Positions 9,369-19,125 of a stretch of DNA of 64,000 bases are shown here, one piece after another (the first letter of the stretch is position 1; each line of letters opens with the position of its first letter). This stretch comes from Streptomyces regalis (GTDB lineage: Bacteria > Actinomycetota > Actinomycetes > Streptomycetales > Streptomycetaceae). Made by a program: the position numbers and the translations under genes. The notes beneath the pieces were generated by a model. That model was not told the origin of the DNA. It searched no databases and saw only the letters and a program-made list of their open reading frames with translations. The stretch spans positions 124,001 to 188,000 of the forward strand of contig NZ_LLZG01000411.1 of NCBI RefSeq assembly GCF_001509475.1, given 5' to 3'.

Positions 9369-10748
9369 TCAGCCCCACGTCGCCGAGTAGTAGCGCCGGT
9401 ACGCCTTGCGGTCCTGCTCCGCGCGGATGAAGCGGGTCGCCACCAGCGCGACCATGCTCCCCGCGATGACCAGCAGCCCGGGGCCGACGTTCTTCGGGTC
9501 CGCGAGTCGCGACAGCAGGGTCGACGCAGTGATGCCGGTGATCGGAGTCGACGAGCCGGGCGACGCCGCACCGGGCGCGATCGCGCTCTGTGTGGCCGAC
9601 GCGGACGGTGTCGGAGCGGGCGAGCCGTTCTGCTGACCCGCGCCGCTCGGCGCCGCGACGATCATCTTCATGCCGAGCGAGTCCAGCGCCTTCGTCACCG
9701 GCTGGAAGAAGGTCGTGCCGCCCGCGTTGCAGTCGCCGCTGCCGCCCGACGTCACCCCCAGCGCGATCCCCTCGGAGAACATCGGGCCACCGCTGTCCCC
9801 GGGTTCGGCGCACACGTTCGTCTCGATGAGCCCCGTGACCGTGCCCTCCGGGTAGTTGACCGTCGCGTTGACCGCGGTCACCTCACCGTCGCGCAGCCCG
9901 CTCGTGCTGCCGCTGCGGAACACCCGCTGCCCCACGGCAGGATCGGCCAAGCCCGTGATCCGCACACCCTTGCCGTCCCCGATGGACACGACCTCGGCGC
10001 CGGCGCCCGCGTCCCCGCTCGCATACTCCACCAGGGAGAAGTCGGCGCCGGGGAAGTTCTGCTTGACGGTCCGGCCGATCTGCTGGGTGCCCCGGTTGTC
10101 GGCGAACCACACGGAACCGTCCGGTCCGCAGTGCCCGGCCGTGAGGATGAAGTCGCGCTGTCCGTCGGTGACGTTGAAACCGGCCGAACAGCGCCCGGCG
10201 GTCGAAAGCAGCGGCAGCGCCCCGTTGAGACGTGTCGTGAACGTGCCCTCGGTGCGCTCCATACGGACGAAGCCGCCCATGCCGTCCGCGAGCTTCGTCA
10301 TCCGGGACCAGTCGGTGGCCGAGACGGTGCTGTCGCCTCGTACGACCACCTCGTTGGACCGGTAGTCCATCACCCACGCCGTACCGGCCACCCGGGGCGC
10401 CGAACGCAGCGTCGACGTCGCCGACTTCAGCTCGTCCATGCTGTGGTCGACCAACTTCGCCTCGCCGCCGGCCTGCCGTACCTCGGCGGCCGCCTCCTCG
10501 TCGGTGACCGCGACGACCGGCTTCCCGTCGGAACCGATCCAGGTGCCCGCCGTACGGGAAGAGCCCAGGCGTGCGACGAGATCGCTGCCGGTGTCGGCGG
10601 CCGAAGCGGCATAGGTGCGGGGGACGGTGGAGCCGTCGGGAGGTTCGCTCGCCACGGCGCGGGTGACCATCGTTCCTCCGAGGAGGAGTCCGCCGACGGC
10701 CGCCAGCCGTGTCACTCGCCGGACGAGACGTCGTCGTGCGTGCCTCAT
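9369..10748 (-). CDS. secreted S1 (streptogrisin/alpha-lytic type) protease with C-terminal membrane anchor
   Basis: A 459-residue trypsin-fold serine protease. Order: signal peptide (basic RRRLVRRVTR then a hydrophobic core), a ~130-residue pro-region, a catalytic domain with His206 (TAGHC), Asp236 (GADFSLVEY) and Ser319 (GDSGGP), a Pro/Ser/Ala linker, then a transmembrane helix (GLLVIAGSMVALVA) and a basic tail. Streptogrisins are normally released; the anchor suggests a surface-held protease. I chose the ATG at 10748 because CGGGAG precedes it and the signal peptide fits. Confidence 0.9.
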   Translation of the reverse strand: MRHARRRLVRRVTRLAAVGGLLLGGTMVTRAVASEPPDGSTVPRTYAASAADTGSDLVARLGSSRTAGTWIGSDGKPVVAVTDEEAAAEVRQAGGEAKLVDHSMDELKSATSTLRSAPRVAGTAWVMDYRSNEVVVRGDSTVSATDWSRMTKLADGMGGFVRMERTEGTFTTRLNGALPLLSTAGRCSAGFNVTDGQRDFILTAGHCGPDGSVWFADNRGTQQIGRTVKQNFPGADFSLVEYASGDAGAGAEVVSIGDGKGVRITGLADPAVGQRVFRSGSTSGLRDGEVTAVNATVNYPEGTVTGLIETNVCAEPGDSGGPMFSEGIALGVTSGGSGDCNAGGTTFFQPVTKALDSLGMKMIVAAPSGAGQQNGSPAPTPSASATQSAIAPGAASPGSSTPITGITASTLLSRLADPKNVGPGLLVIAGSMVALVATRFIRAEQDRKAYRRYYSATWG

Positions 10749-10942
10749 GCAGGGCTCCCGAACCAGTACAGCGCGGCGTGAACGCCGCGGGGCCCTCCCG
10801 GAGTTGAGCACCCTCACTCCATACGTGGCCCGAGCCGCCCGTGTTCACCGCACGGGAGATCCTTCTCGCGCCGGCCCCTGCACCAGCTGTGCCCGGTCCT
10901 CGCCGTTCCCGGCCACCGCACCGCCCTCTATCTTTGGGCCCC

Positions 10943-12157
10943 ATGACCAGGAGCCCGCACGAACCGTCCGGTGAACCGAATCCCTTTCGCGCACTCGCCC
11001 TCGACCGTCTCCGATGTCGTACGAGCGTGAAGTGGCGCGCCTACCCCGACGACGTCCTGCCGATGTGGGTGGCCGAGATGGACGTACCGCTCGCCGAACC
11101 CGTCGTCCGCGCGCTCACCGACGCCCTCGCACTCGGCGACACCGGCTACCCGGCGGGCACCGGCTACGCCGAGGCGCTGGCCGGGTTCGCGGACAAGCGG
11201 TGGGGCTGGGACGGTCTGGCCGTGGAGCGGACGGCGATCGTGCCCGACGTGATGCTCGGTGTGGTCGAAATGCTCAAACTGGTCACCGGACCGGGCGATT
11301 CGGTCGTGGTGAACTCGCCCGTGTATCCGCCGTTCTACCAGTTCGTCGAGCACATGGACCGGCGGGTGCTCGAGGCCCCGCTGGGCATGGACCTGCGCAT
11401 CGACCTCGACGCCCTGGAGGAAATGTTCCGGCAGGCGACCGCGGGCGGTCGTCGCGCCGCCTTCCTGCTGTGCAGCCCCCACAATCCGACCGGCACCCTG
11501 CACACTTCGGACGAACTGGCCGCCGTGGCCGCCCTCGCGGAGCGCCACGGCGTGCGCGTCGTCGCCGACGAGATACACGCACCGATCACCGCCGGCGGTG
11601 CCGAGTTCGTGCCGTACCTGAGCGTCCCGGGCGCCGAGAGCGGCCTGTCGCTGATGTCGGCGTCGAAGGCCTGGAACCTGGCCGGTCTCAAGGCGGCCCT
11701 GGCCATCGCCGGACCCGCGGCCGCCGCCGACCTGGCCCGCCTGCCCGAAGAGGTCAGCCACGGGCCCAGCCACCTCGGCGTCATAGCCCACACCGCCGCC
11801 CTGCGCGACGGCAGCAGCTGGCTCGACGCCCTGCTGTCGGCACTCGACGACAACCGGCGCCTGCTCGCCGACCTCCTGGCCGAGCACCTCCCGGCGATCA
11901 CCTACCGCCCGGGCGAGGCCACCTACCTCGCCTGGCTCGACTGCCGTGCCCTCGACCTCGGCGGCGGTGCCGACCCGGCCGACGTCTTCCTGCGCCGCGG
12001 CCGGGTGGCCCTCAGCTCCGGGATCCCGTTCGGCACCGGGGGAGCCGGGCACGTACGGCTGAACCTGGCGACGTCCCCGGAGCTGATCAGGGAGGGCGTA
12101 CGGCGGATGGCGACAGCGCTCGACCGAGACGGCACGGGTGAGGGACCTGGACCGTGA
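10943..12157 (+). CDS. MalY/PatB family PLP enzyme (cystathionine beta-lyase type)
   Basis: A 404-residue fold-type I aminotransferase-like enzyme. The MalY/PatB signature is clear: WVAEMD near the N-terminus, SPHNPTG for the cofactor ring, and the PLP-binding Lys242 in [12 protein letters not shown]. It probably cleaves C-S bonds of cystathionine or related amino acids in the cytosol. The ATG at 10943 starts the conserved region; readings from 10841 only add non-conserved residues. A strong hairpin at 12160-12200 follows. Confidence 0.9.
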   Translation: MTRSPHEPSGEPNPFRALALDRLRCRTSVKWRAYPDDVLPMWVAEMDVPLAEPVVRALTDALALGDTGYPAGTGYAEALAGFADKRWGWDGLAVERTAIVPDVMLGVVEMLKLVTGPGDSVVVNSPVYPPFYQFVEHMDRRVLEAPLGMDLRIDLDALEEMFRQATAGGRRAAFLLCSPHNPTGTLHTSDELAAVAALAERHGVRVVADEIHAPITAGGAEFVPYLSVPGAESGLSLMSASKAWNLAGLKAALAIAGPAAAADLARLPEEVSHGPSHLGVIAHTAALRDGSSWLDALLSALDDNRRLLADLLAEHLPAITYRPGEATYLAWLDCRALDLGGGADPADVFLRRGRVALSSGIPFGTGGAGHVRLNLATSPELIREGVRRMATALDRDGTGEGPGP

Positions 12158-12159
12158 CA

Positions 12160-12200
12160 GCAGGGGGGTGGGGGCGCCGTCGGCACCCTCACCCCCCTGC
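12160..12200. terminator. GC-rich hairpin after malY-like gene
   Basis: Two 19-base arms (12160-12178 and 12182-12200) pair at 17 of 19 positions around a 3-base loop. It starts three bases after the MalY-type stop codon and ends 14 bases before the next ATG. It can act as a terminator or as an attenuator for the gene at 12215. Confidence 0.7.
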
Positions 12201-12214
12201 CTACACTTCCCACC

Positions 12215-12598
12215 ATGGACGACACGTCGCTGGAGCAGCTCGGCGCGGGCAAGTACCTGCTCATCACCAGCTACCGCAAGAACGGCACCGGTGTCGCCAC
12301 GCCGGTCTGGGTGGTGCGCGACGCAGACGCGCTCGGCGTCTGGACGGTCGCCGACTCCTGGAAGGTCAAGCGCCGGGCCCGCGGCGATGTCCTCGTAGGG
12401 CCCTGCGACCTGCGGGGCAGGCCCACCGGCGACCAGGTTCCGGCCACCGCCGAGATCTGCGACGAGGCGACCAGTGCCCGCTACCGTCGGCTCATCGCCC
12501 GCAAGTACGGGATCACCGGCCGCCTCTCGCTGCTCGGCAGCCGCCTGCGCCGCGGTGTCAACGGCACAGTCGGCCTGCGCATCACGCTGACGCCCTGA
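12215..12598 (+). CDS. PPOX-class F420-dependent oxidoreductase family protein
   Basis: A 127-residue single-domain split-beta-barrel flavin/F420-binding protein. The N-terminal YLLITSYRKNGTGVATPVWV strand pair and the WTVADSWKVKRRARG cofactor-phosphate region are typical of the actinobacterial F420/PPOX group. The substrate is unknown. It lies just behind the hairpin at 12160-12200, so its expression may depend on read-through. Confidence 0.85.
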   Translation: MDDTSLEQLGAGKYLLITSYRKNGTGVATPVWVVRDADALGVWTVADSWKVKRRARGDVLVGPCDLRGRPTGDQVPATAEICDEATSARYRRLIARKYGITGRLSLLGSRLRRGVNGTVGLRITLTP

Positions 12599-12633
12599 CC
12601 CGCTGACCTACGTCAAGGGCAGCCGGCGGCGCG

Positions 12634-15441
12634 TCACGAGGCGTCCAGTACGGTGCCCGTCACCGCCGGCACACCGGGCAGCGGCTCACCGGAGTCGTCG
12701 GCCGGCTGAAAGCGCACCGACTCGGCCGGCTCGGCCACCTGGTCCTTGAGCGTCGGCACCTGCACCTCGGTGCTGGTCTGCCCCGGCTCGACGGACGCCC
12801 ACAGGTAGAGACCGTCGACCTTGGACAACGGCCGTTCCGGATCCGGGGACGCACCGGTGTTCTCCAGGAGCCAGGCGGGGTCGACGTCCTTCGTCGACAG
12901 CTCGGGACCGTCGGTGACCGGCAGCAAGGTGAGCACTCCGCTCACCTGCGCGTCAGCCACCGCGGACAAGGAGATCCGCCACTTCAGCGGCTGCCCCTCG
13001 GTCACCCGGTCGGCGACCGGCGTCACGGACACCGAGGGCACCGGGTCGTCGTTCTCCACGGTCACCCCGCCCCGGTGGGCGCCGATCACGGCGGTACGCA
13101 CCGCCTTCACGAACACGTCGTGCACATCGTCGAAGCCGTAGCGGCGATTGCCCTCGACCTTCACCGGTACGTCGATGTCGTGCGCGCCGGGACGGACCGT
13201 CACCAGCCGGTCCGTGGTCCGGCCCGTGTCCGGGTCGGCGACGAACAGCCGTATCTGCCCACTGCCCTGCCCCGACACCCGGACCGGCACCCGGTACGTC
13301 CGTACGCCCGAGTCCCCTTCCTTGACGGTCAGTCGGCCGATGTCGACCCGGGGCAGCGGAGCCTCGCGCACCTGCGGTGTGCCCGGACGCCAGCCCCAGG
13401 CGTCCATCAGCCAGGCCCGCCCCGATGCCGTGCGCGGCGTCAGCTGCAGGGACTTGACGTGTCGCAGGTCGAGCGCGGCCGCGTCGTCGGCCCCGATCGG
13501 CACGCGCACCTCGCGCGCCCAGTACGAGGCGGTCCGGTCCGTCCCCGGCAGCCCGTCGACCTCGACCCGGCCGAGGGTCCGCTGCCGGCCGGCGGTGTCG
13601 GTGACGGAGACGTCGAGCCGTGTTCCGGTGCTGTTGGGCGGCACGATGACGCGCAGCGCCAGGGCCTTGTCGCCTGCCAGGGACAGCGGCCGGTCGGGTC
13701 GGATCCGTGCCGCGGAGCCCGCCGCGGACCAGCGCAGCGCGACCGCGCGGCGGCCGGGCTCGCGGTCGGTCTCCCACTGCGCGAAGTGCGGTGAGGCACC
13801 GGCCGTCTCCGACGACAGACACGCCTTGGCCGCGGCAGGATCCACCGCCGAGCACAGCCGGCCTCCGCTCACGGTGACCTTGCCGTCCGGCAGGAATCCG
13901 GCGCCGCGCCGCGCGCCCACGGCATGGGTGAGGACGCGCGCGGGATCGGCCGACGGCGCGCGGCGGCCCGAGCCGTCGAGCAGCGGACGCACCCGGTCGT
14001 CCCCGGCGACGAACAGCCGTGCCGCCGCCGCGATGTAGGAGGCACCGGCCTTGTGCTGCTGGTCGGCGGTCAGCCGGGTCCGGGTACCGGGGGAGCACAC
14101 CCGGTCGGGCTGCTCCTCGGCGTGCCAGAAGTCGTCGTCGGCGGGCGCCTTGGCCTGCCCCGGTGTCCACTCGCTGTTGAAGTACTTGTGGTTGGCGCCC
14201 ACCATGTACACGGCACTGTGGAGCGCGGTACCGCGGCTGACCCGGCGGGTGCCGTCGACGTACACCTGGCCCTGCAGGTCGGAGACATCGCCGTCACAGC
14301 CCGGCAGGAGCGTCATCGAGGGCACGTCCGCGACCGGGTTCTGGCCGAAGACCGTCGGGCCGATGAGCACGGTGCCGCGGATGTGCCAGCGCACCGGGCC
14401 GTGATACCCGTCTGGTTCGCAGGCGGCGCGTAAAGGCTGTCCATCGCGGCCCGGTTCACGCCCTCGCCGCCCCGCGAGTGACCCACCAGCAGCACACGTG
14501 ACAGGTCCGCCCTGGGCGCCTGCCGTACGGCCGCCGGTGCCGTACCCGGGTGGGCGGACCAGCCGGCCCAGCGGGCGAGATGCTGCCGTACGAGCGACGA
14601 GCGGGCCTGCGCGCCGCCGTCCTCGGCGCTCCAGTCCTGGCCGTTGATGCCGTTGGCGGAGACCGGCACCGTCACATAGCCCTGGGAGGCGAGAAGTCGC
14701 TGGTCGCGCAGATAGCCGCGGTGGCTCGGCACCGGCTTGTAGCCGGCCGCGCAGGGCCAGTCGCCGCCGATCTCGCCCTGCGGTGTGTAGCAGGTGAAGT
14801 GATGTCCGTGGAGGAACAGGGCGAGCGGCCGGCGGCCGTCGGCACCCTTGGGCGCCACGACCACGGCCCGCATCTCGACCGGCTCGGCGAAACCGGGGAG
14901 TCGTACCGGGGCGAGGTCGTACTCGCCGGTGACGGTCCGGTACGCGCCCGGCCTGCCGGGGTCGACCTGGTTCGCCGGCAGCTGCCGGGGGGCGGTCACC
15001 GCCGAGCGGCCGCCTCCACCGGAGCCGGCCTCGGGTGCGTCCAACCGGCGCCCCGCGGCCCGTACTTGAAGGTCCTTCACGGAGTCCAGCGGGACACCGT
15101 CTGGGCCGAGGCGGAACGTGCGCCCGTCCTTCCCCGGCGCCGGACGGCCGAGCAGACGGTCACCGGCGTAGAACTCGACCCGGGCGTCCCCCATCGGCAC
15201 CCGTTCGTCGGACTGCCACACCAGCTTCCGCGCGGACCCCTCACCGGTGATGCTCCAGTCCGGCGGCAGACCATCGCCGCTGTCCGCCGCGTCGGCTAAC
15301 GGCCGTACTTCGGACGCCTGTTGGGCCTGGGCCCAGCCGGGCGACGCCCCCACCACCGCGAGTACCGCCAAGGCGGTGACCCTCCCCCCACGCTCGAACT
15401 CTGCTCGCGCGGGGGGACCCCCATCGCCGGGCACGGATCAC
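12634..15441 (-). pseudogene. large secreted alpha/beta-hydrolase, frameshifted and with disrupted signal peptide
   Basis: One long gene reads in two frames. The N-terminal part (15434-14412) has a secretion-type core, LFLHGHHF as oxyanion loop and GHSRGGEG as nucleophile elbow. The C-terminal part (from about 14411 down to 12634) continues the same fold and ends in beta-sandwich repeats. Inserting one base between 14411 and 14412 restores a smooth reading (NQ-DGYHGPVRWH). The natural start appears to be a GTG at 15441 behind AAGGAGG, giving MIRARR; an imperfect palindrome at 15380-15423 then puts the hydrophobic core out of frame. Two lesions make loss of function likely. Confidence 0.75.
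15380..15423. repeat. small palindromic repeat element inside a signal peptide
   Basis: About 44 bases with C-run and G-run arms (CCTCCCCCCA at one end, GGGGGGACCCCCA at the other) around a loop containing CTCGAACTCTGCTCG. From memory, similar short elements are scattered through Streptomyces genomes. Here it lies between the ribosome-binding site/start of the hydrolase gene and its hydrophobic signal core and changes the frame. Confidence 0.6.
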
Positions 15442-15618
15442 GTGCCCCTCCTTCCACCAGTCCCAGGACATCCTTGGGGCCCTCACTCCGGGAACGGCAG
15501 GAGGTGCTCGTGCGTTGCCTGTGAGGGAAGTTGCCTGTGCAGGAAGGGGACAATGATCCGCGCGCACCGCCCGTCTCATCGAGGACTGGGCGAGCAGCCG
15601 ACGGGAAAGGCCACCACA

Positions 15619-17016
15619 ATGAGCCGAACTCCCCACCACCGCACCGCCGTTGTCGGCACCGGCCACCGCGCCCAGACCTTCACCCGGGCCCTCGCCGCAC
15701 GCCCCGGCCACCTCGTCGCCGCCCTCTGCGACCCCAGCCCCACCCGGATGGCCTTCCACAACCGGCTGCTGGCCGAGGCCGGCGCACCCGCAGCCACCCA
15801 GTGGGAGCCGGACCGCTTCACCGACATGCTCGCCAAGGAGGACATCGACGAGGTCGTCGTCACCACCGTCGACGCGGAACACGACCGCTACATCGTCCCT
15901 GCCCTGAAAGCGGGCTGCCGTGTCGTGACCGAGAAGCCGATGACGGTCGACGCGGAGCGCTGCGCCCGCATCCTCGACACGGTCCGGGACACCGGCAACT
16001 CCCTCACCGTCGCCTTCAACTACCGCTTCAACCCGGTGCACGAGAAGGTCCGCGACCTGCTCGCCGACGGTGCGATCGGCGAGGTCCTCTCCGTCCACTT
16101 CGAGTGGCTGCTCGACGTACGCCACGGCGCCGACTACTTCCGCCGCTGGCACCGCGAGAAGCGCAACAGCGGCGGCCTCATGGTGCACAAGTCGAGCCAC
16201 CACTTCGACCTGGTCAACTGGTGGCTCGCGGACGAGCCGAGGGACGTCTTCGGCTACGGGCGGCTCGGCTTCTACGGCCGTGCGGCGGGCGAACGCCACG
16301 GGCTGCGCCGGGACTACGACCGCGCCCACGGCGCCGACCAGGCCGCCGACGACCCCTTCGCCCTGGACCTGGCGGCCGACGACACCCTGCGCGCCCTCTA
16401 CCTCGACGCCGAGCAGGACGACGGGTACCTGCGTGACCGCAACGTCTTCGGCGGGCCCGTCTCCATCGAGGACGACATGGCCGTCCTCGTGCGGTACGCC
16501 GGGGGCGCGACGATGACGTACCACCTCACCGCGTACTCCCCGTGGGAGGGCTACCGGGTCATGTTCAACGGCAGCGCCGGACGGCTGGAGCTCGAGGTCG
16601 AGGAGAGCCGCTGGCAGCCGCCCCGCACCCGGATCAGCGCCGGCAGCGGTGCGGTGCACGGGGACACGGCCGCCGAGCACGCGGGCGGCGTCCGGCTCAC
16701 GCTGCGTCCGCTGTGGCGGCCGCCCGTGGACATCCCGCTCGTGACCGCCCACGAGGCGCACGGCGGAGGAGACCCGCGGATGCTGGACGTCCTTTTCGGC
16801 CCCGTCGATGGCGCGCAGCCGACCGCCGACACGGGGACTGCGGCACCTGCGGTCGCGCATCCCACGGCCACCGAACGCGACGGTGCGCTGGCCCTGGCCG
16901 TCGGGCTCGCCGCCAACGAGTGCTTCGAGACGGGACGGCCCGTCGCCGTACCGGAGTTGATCCCCGGGATCCCGAAGCGCTCAGCCGATCAGGGGGCTCA
17001 GGTCCAGGCCCGGTAG
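15619..17016 (+). CDS. Gfo/Idh/MocA family oxidoreductase, long type
   Basis: A 465-residue NAD(P)-dependent dehydrogenase. The nucleotide loop is VVGTGHRAQTFTRAL; the catalytic motif is intact (TEKPMTV, with the EKP lysine), and HKSSHHFDLVNWW provides the second histidine motif. The extra ~100 residues compared with standard members are in the C-terminal sheet domain. The ATG at 15619 follows GGGAAAGG. No transporter or regulator is adjacent, so its sugar is unknown. Confidence 0.9.
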   Translation: MSRTPHHRTAVVGTGHRAQTFTRALAARPGHLVAALCDPSPTRMAFHNRLLAEAGAPAATQWEPDRFTDMLAKEDIDEVVVTTVDAEHDRYIVPALKAGCRVVTEKPMTVDAERCARILDTVRDTGNSLTVAFNYRFNPVHEKVRDLLADGAIGEVLSVHFEWLLDVRHGADYFRRWHREKRNSGGLMVHKSSHHFDLVNWWLADEPRDVFGYGRLGFYGRAAGERHGLRRDYDRAHGADQAADDPFALDLAADDTLRALYLDAEQDDGYLRDRNVFGGPVSIEDDMAVLVRYAGGATMTYHLTAYSPWEGYRVMFNGSAGRLELEVEESRWQPPRTRISAGSGAVHGDTAAEHAGGVRLTLRPLWRPPVDIPLVTAHEAHGGGDPRMLDVLFGPVDGAQPTADTGTAAPAVAHPTATERDGALALAVGLAANECFETGRPVAVPELIPGIPKRSADQGAQVQAR

Positions 17017-17414
17017 GGCTCGTCGATCAGCTGGAACACCGGCTCGCCCCGGACCGGGTCCTGCGCCGTGGACAGCCGGACCCGGTCCCCGCTGTGGATG
17101 CCGATGGGCGGGCCCATGACCCGGCCGCGCACGACGAACCCCTCGGCCATCTCGACGAGTGACACATTGCGCGCGGCGGGGGTGTTCCGGTGGACCACCG
17201 TCGAGTGACGTACCGTCCCCACGCCCTCGCTGCGCTCCGTGCGCAGGTCACTGCCCTGGCAGACCGGACACAGCAGCCGCTGGTACATCGAGGTGCCGCA
17301 CCAGGTGCAGCGCTGGAAGAGGATGGCCTCCGTGGCCGGGGCCGCGGGATCGAGGACGCCGGCCGCGGAACCGGCGTTCTGACGAGCAACAACGCTTCCT
17401 GAGTGGTGGTACAC
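16998..17414 (-). CDS. zinc-ribbon/OB-fold (DUF35-type) protein
   Basis: A ~138-residue protein with a rubredoxin-like zinc ribbon (CTWCG, then CPVCQG ten residues later) followed by an OB-fold. This pairing is known from small acyl-CoA-binding partners of thiolases and lipid-transfer proteins, but no thiolase gene is adjacent here. The GTG at 17414 is preferred because AGGGAG lies upstream; the frame is open to 17474. Two operator-like motifs at 17515-17550 lie in its promoter region and match two in front of the TetR gene. It converges on the Gfo/Idh gene with a 19-base overlap. Confidence 0.8.
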   Translation of the reverse strand: MYHHSGSVVARQNAGSAAGVLDPAAPATEAILFQRCTWCGTSMYQRLLCPVCQGSDLRTERSEGVGTVRHSTVVHRNTPAARNVSLVEMAEGFVVRGRVMGPPIGIHSGDRVRLSTAQDPVRGEPVFQLIDEPYRAWT

Positions 17415-17514
17415 GCTGGTCAACTCCCTGCACTCGGCCGGAATCCCACGTGCGCGGGACACCCGTGCACGCACGTGCGCGGTTCACCGTGCGACCGTGC
17501 ACAGCAGCAGCGTA

Positions 17515-17550
17515 TGGCACTCAGTGTCACAGGTAAAGGCACTCCGTACC
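17515..17550. promoter_or_regulatory. paired TetR-type operator motifs (site A)
   Basis: Two near-palindromic motifs, TGGCACTCAGTGTCA (17515-17529) and GGCACTCCGTACC (17538-17550), are spaced about 22 bases centre to centre. The same two motifs with the same spacing recur upstream of the TetR gene at 18346-18382. Position and repetition point to a TetR operator controlling the zinc-ribbon gene. Confidence 0.7.
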
Positions 17551-17573
17551 CTGAATCTGTTCGGGGACCCGGA

Positions 17574-18314
17574 TCAGTCCCGCCCGAGCGTGGCCTCGAT
17601 CTCCTGGACGACCCGCCACAGCGGGGCGCCGCGCCGGGACACGACGACCACCACGTCCTCGGGCTTTTCGTCGCCGGCGGGGGCCGGGGCGGGGGCGGTG
17701 CCGAAGGCGGTCTGCACAAACCCCAGGGCGTGGTCCACCGCGGCGCTCGCATCGCCCTGGCCGTCCGAGCGCAGCCAGGAACGCAGCGCGTTGTTGTGCG
17801 CCGCGACCACGGCCGCGGCGATCACATCGGCCTGCAGGGTTCCGTCGCGCCGCCCGGCGAAGCGCTCGCGCAGATACTCGGCCAGGGCGCGCTCGTAGCG
17901 CCAGACCACCGACAGCTCGTAGGCGCGCAGCCCCGGCACCTTCTTGGTGAGCCGGTAGCGCTGCACCGAGAAGGTCGGGTTCTCGGCGTACATGCGCAGC
18001 ACCAGCCGGGCCGCGTCGCACACCCGGAGCACCGGCTCGTGCTCCTCGTCGCTCGCGGCGAGGAAGGCCGTCATGTCGGCCAGGCACCGCTCGTGGTCCG
18101 GGAAGACCACGTCCTCCTTCGACGGGAAGTAGCGGAAGAAGGACCGCCGTCCGACACCGGCGAGCGCCACGATGTCGTCGATGGTCGTCTGCTCGTAACC
18201 CCGCTCCGGGAACAGCTGGAACGCTGCCGCGACCAGTGCGTCCCGCATCGGGGGCTTCGCCGCCCCGGCCTCCGCCTTCTCGTCGCGACCGGGCGCCGCG
18301 CTGCTGGTGCTCAT
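17574..18314 (-). CDS. TetR family transcriptional regulator
   Basis: A 246-residue regulator with a clear TetR DNA-binding domain: AAFQLFPERGYEQTTIDDIVALAGV and then the YFPSKEDVV helix. The C-terminal ligand domain is helical, and a Val-rich tail follows (EDVVVVVSRRG). Streptomyces genes like this often sit in acyl-CoA/beta-oxidation clusters, which fits the neighbouring zinc-ribbon/OB gene, but no such enzymes are here. The ATG at 18314 starts the conserved part. Paired motifs in its own promoter indicate autoregulation. Confidence 0.88.
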   Translation of the reverse strand: MSTSSAAPGRDEKAEAGAAKPPMRDALVAAAFQLFPERGYEQTTIDDIVALAGVGRRSFFRYFPSKEDVVFPDHERCLADMTAFLAASDEEHEPVLRVCDAARLVLRMYAENPTFSVQRYRLTKKVPGLRAYELSVVWRYERALAEYLRERFAGRRDGTLQADVIAAAVVAAHNNALRSWLRSDGQGDASAAVDHALGFVQTAFGTAPAPAPAGDEKPEDVVVVVSRRGAPLWRVVQEIEATLGRD

Positions 18315-18345
18315 GGAGGCGAACGTAGCACCGCAGCGAGGTCGA

Positions 18346-18382
18346 TGGCACTCAGTGCGCTGCTGGCAGGGTACTGAGTGCT
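18346..18382. promoter_or_regulatory. paired TetR-type operator motifs (site B)
   Basis: TGGCACTCAGTG (18346-18357) and, inverted, GGTACTGAGTGC (18370-18381) lie 32-68 bases upstream of the TetR start, with centres about 22 bases apart. They share CACTCAGT with site A at 17515-17550. They overlap the 3' end of the Trm112 gene. Confidence 0.7.
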
Positions 18383-18564
18383 GCCAACTCTTCATCCGAA
18401 GCCGGTTCGCCGGAACCGGGAAGGAGCTGCGGAATTCCGTCGATCACGGGATAGCGGCGACGCAGGCGGGGGTTGTAGAGCGCGGAACCCGGTTCGTCCA
18501 GGATCAGCGGGCCCTTGTCGAGGGGACAGACCAGGATCCTCAGCAGCGGGTCGTCGGGCTTCAT
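18352..18564 (-). CDS. Trm112 family protein
   Basis: A 70-residue Trm112-like protein. LRILVCPLDKGPLIL opens the fold and YPVIDGIPQLLP is the conserved central motif. The second zinc-binding cysteine pair of eukaryotic Trm112 is absent, as in many bacterial members. Its ATG overlaps the stop of the upstream transporter remnant as ATGA, so it was probably co-translated with that gene. Confidence 0.85.
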   Translation of the reverse strand: MKPDDPLLRILVCPLDKGPLILDEPGSALYNPRLRRRYPVIDGIPQLLPGSGEPASDEELAALSTLPAAH

Positions 18565-19110
18565 GAGCGGTTCCCTTCGTGGGTGGTGCGGTGCGCGTCG
18601 TGCCGCGGCAGGGTGAGCATGACGGCCAGGGCGAGCGCGGTGCCGCCCAGGCGCAGGACCAGGCGCAGCGGGTCCTGCGGGAGCGGTTCGCCGAACGCGA
18701 CCGTGCCGCCGGCCACGCTGAACACGCAGGTGACGGTGGTGCACACGGGCACGATCAGCGAGGCCCGGCAACGCTGCAGGGCGGTCTGCGAGAGCACGAG
18801 GCCGAAGGCTCCGGTGAGGAGCAGCAGGTGGGGGTAGGGGGAGGCGAGCAGAGCCGGTACGGCGTCGCCGGGAGCCGCGGTGGTCAGCCGGCCGGACACG
18901 CCCTTGATCGCGAGCGAGCTCACCCCGTACAGCAGCCCGATCGCCACGGCGTACACCACACCCGCCGTCGGCGGCCGATGGCGCCGCCACGCCCGGCGCT
19001 CGGCCGTGCCGTACAGCGACAGGCCGAGGCCGAGCGCCGGTACGCACAGAGCGAGCAGGGTGTCGGCCTCGGCAGTGCGCGCGATCGGCTCGATGCTGTC
19101 GTGCAGCGAG
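18561..19110 (-). pseudogene. DMT/EamA-type transporter, 5'-truncated
   Basis: The reading keeps about five C-terminal hydrophobic helices of a drug/metabolite-type transporter (for example GVVYAVAIGLLYGVSSLAI and the later VPVCTTVTCVFSVAGGTVAFGE). Roughly the first half is missing, and upstream of about 19110 the sequence turns into the opposite-strand PucR-like fragment. A formal start at 19175 exists, but its first ~20 residues are arginine-rich and do not look native. It overlaps the Trm112 start. Confidence 0.55.
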
Positions 19111-19125
19111 GCTGAACGTACGGCT

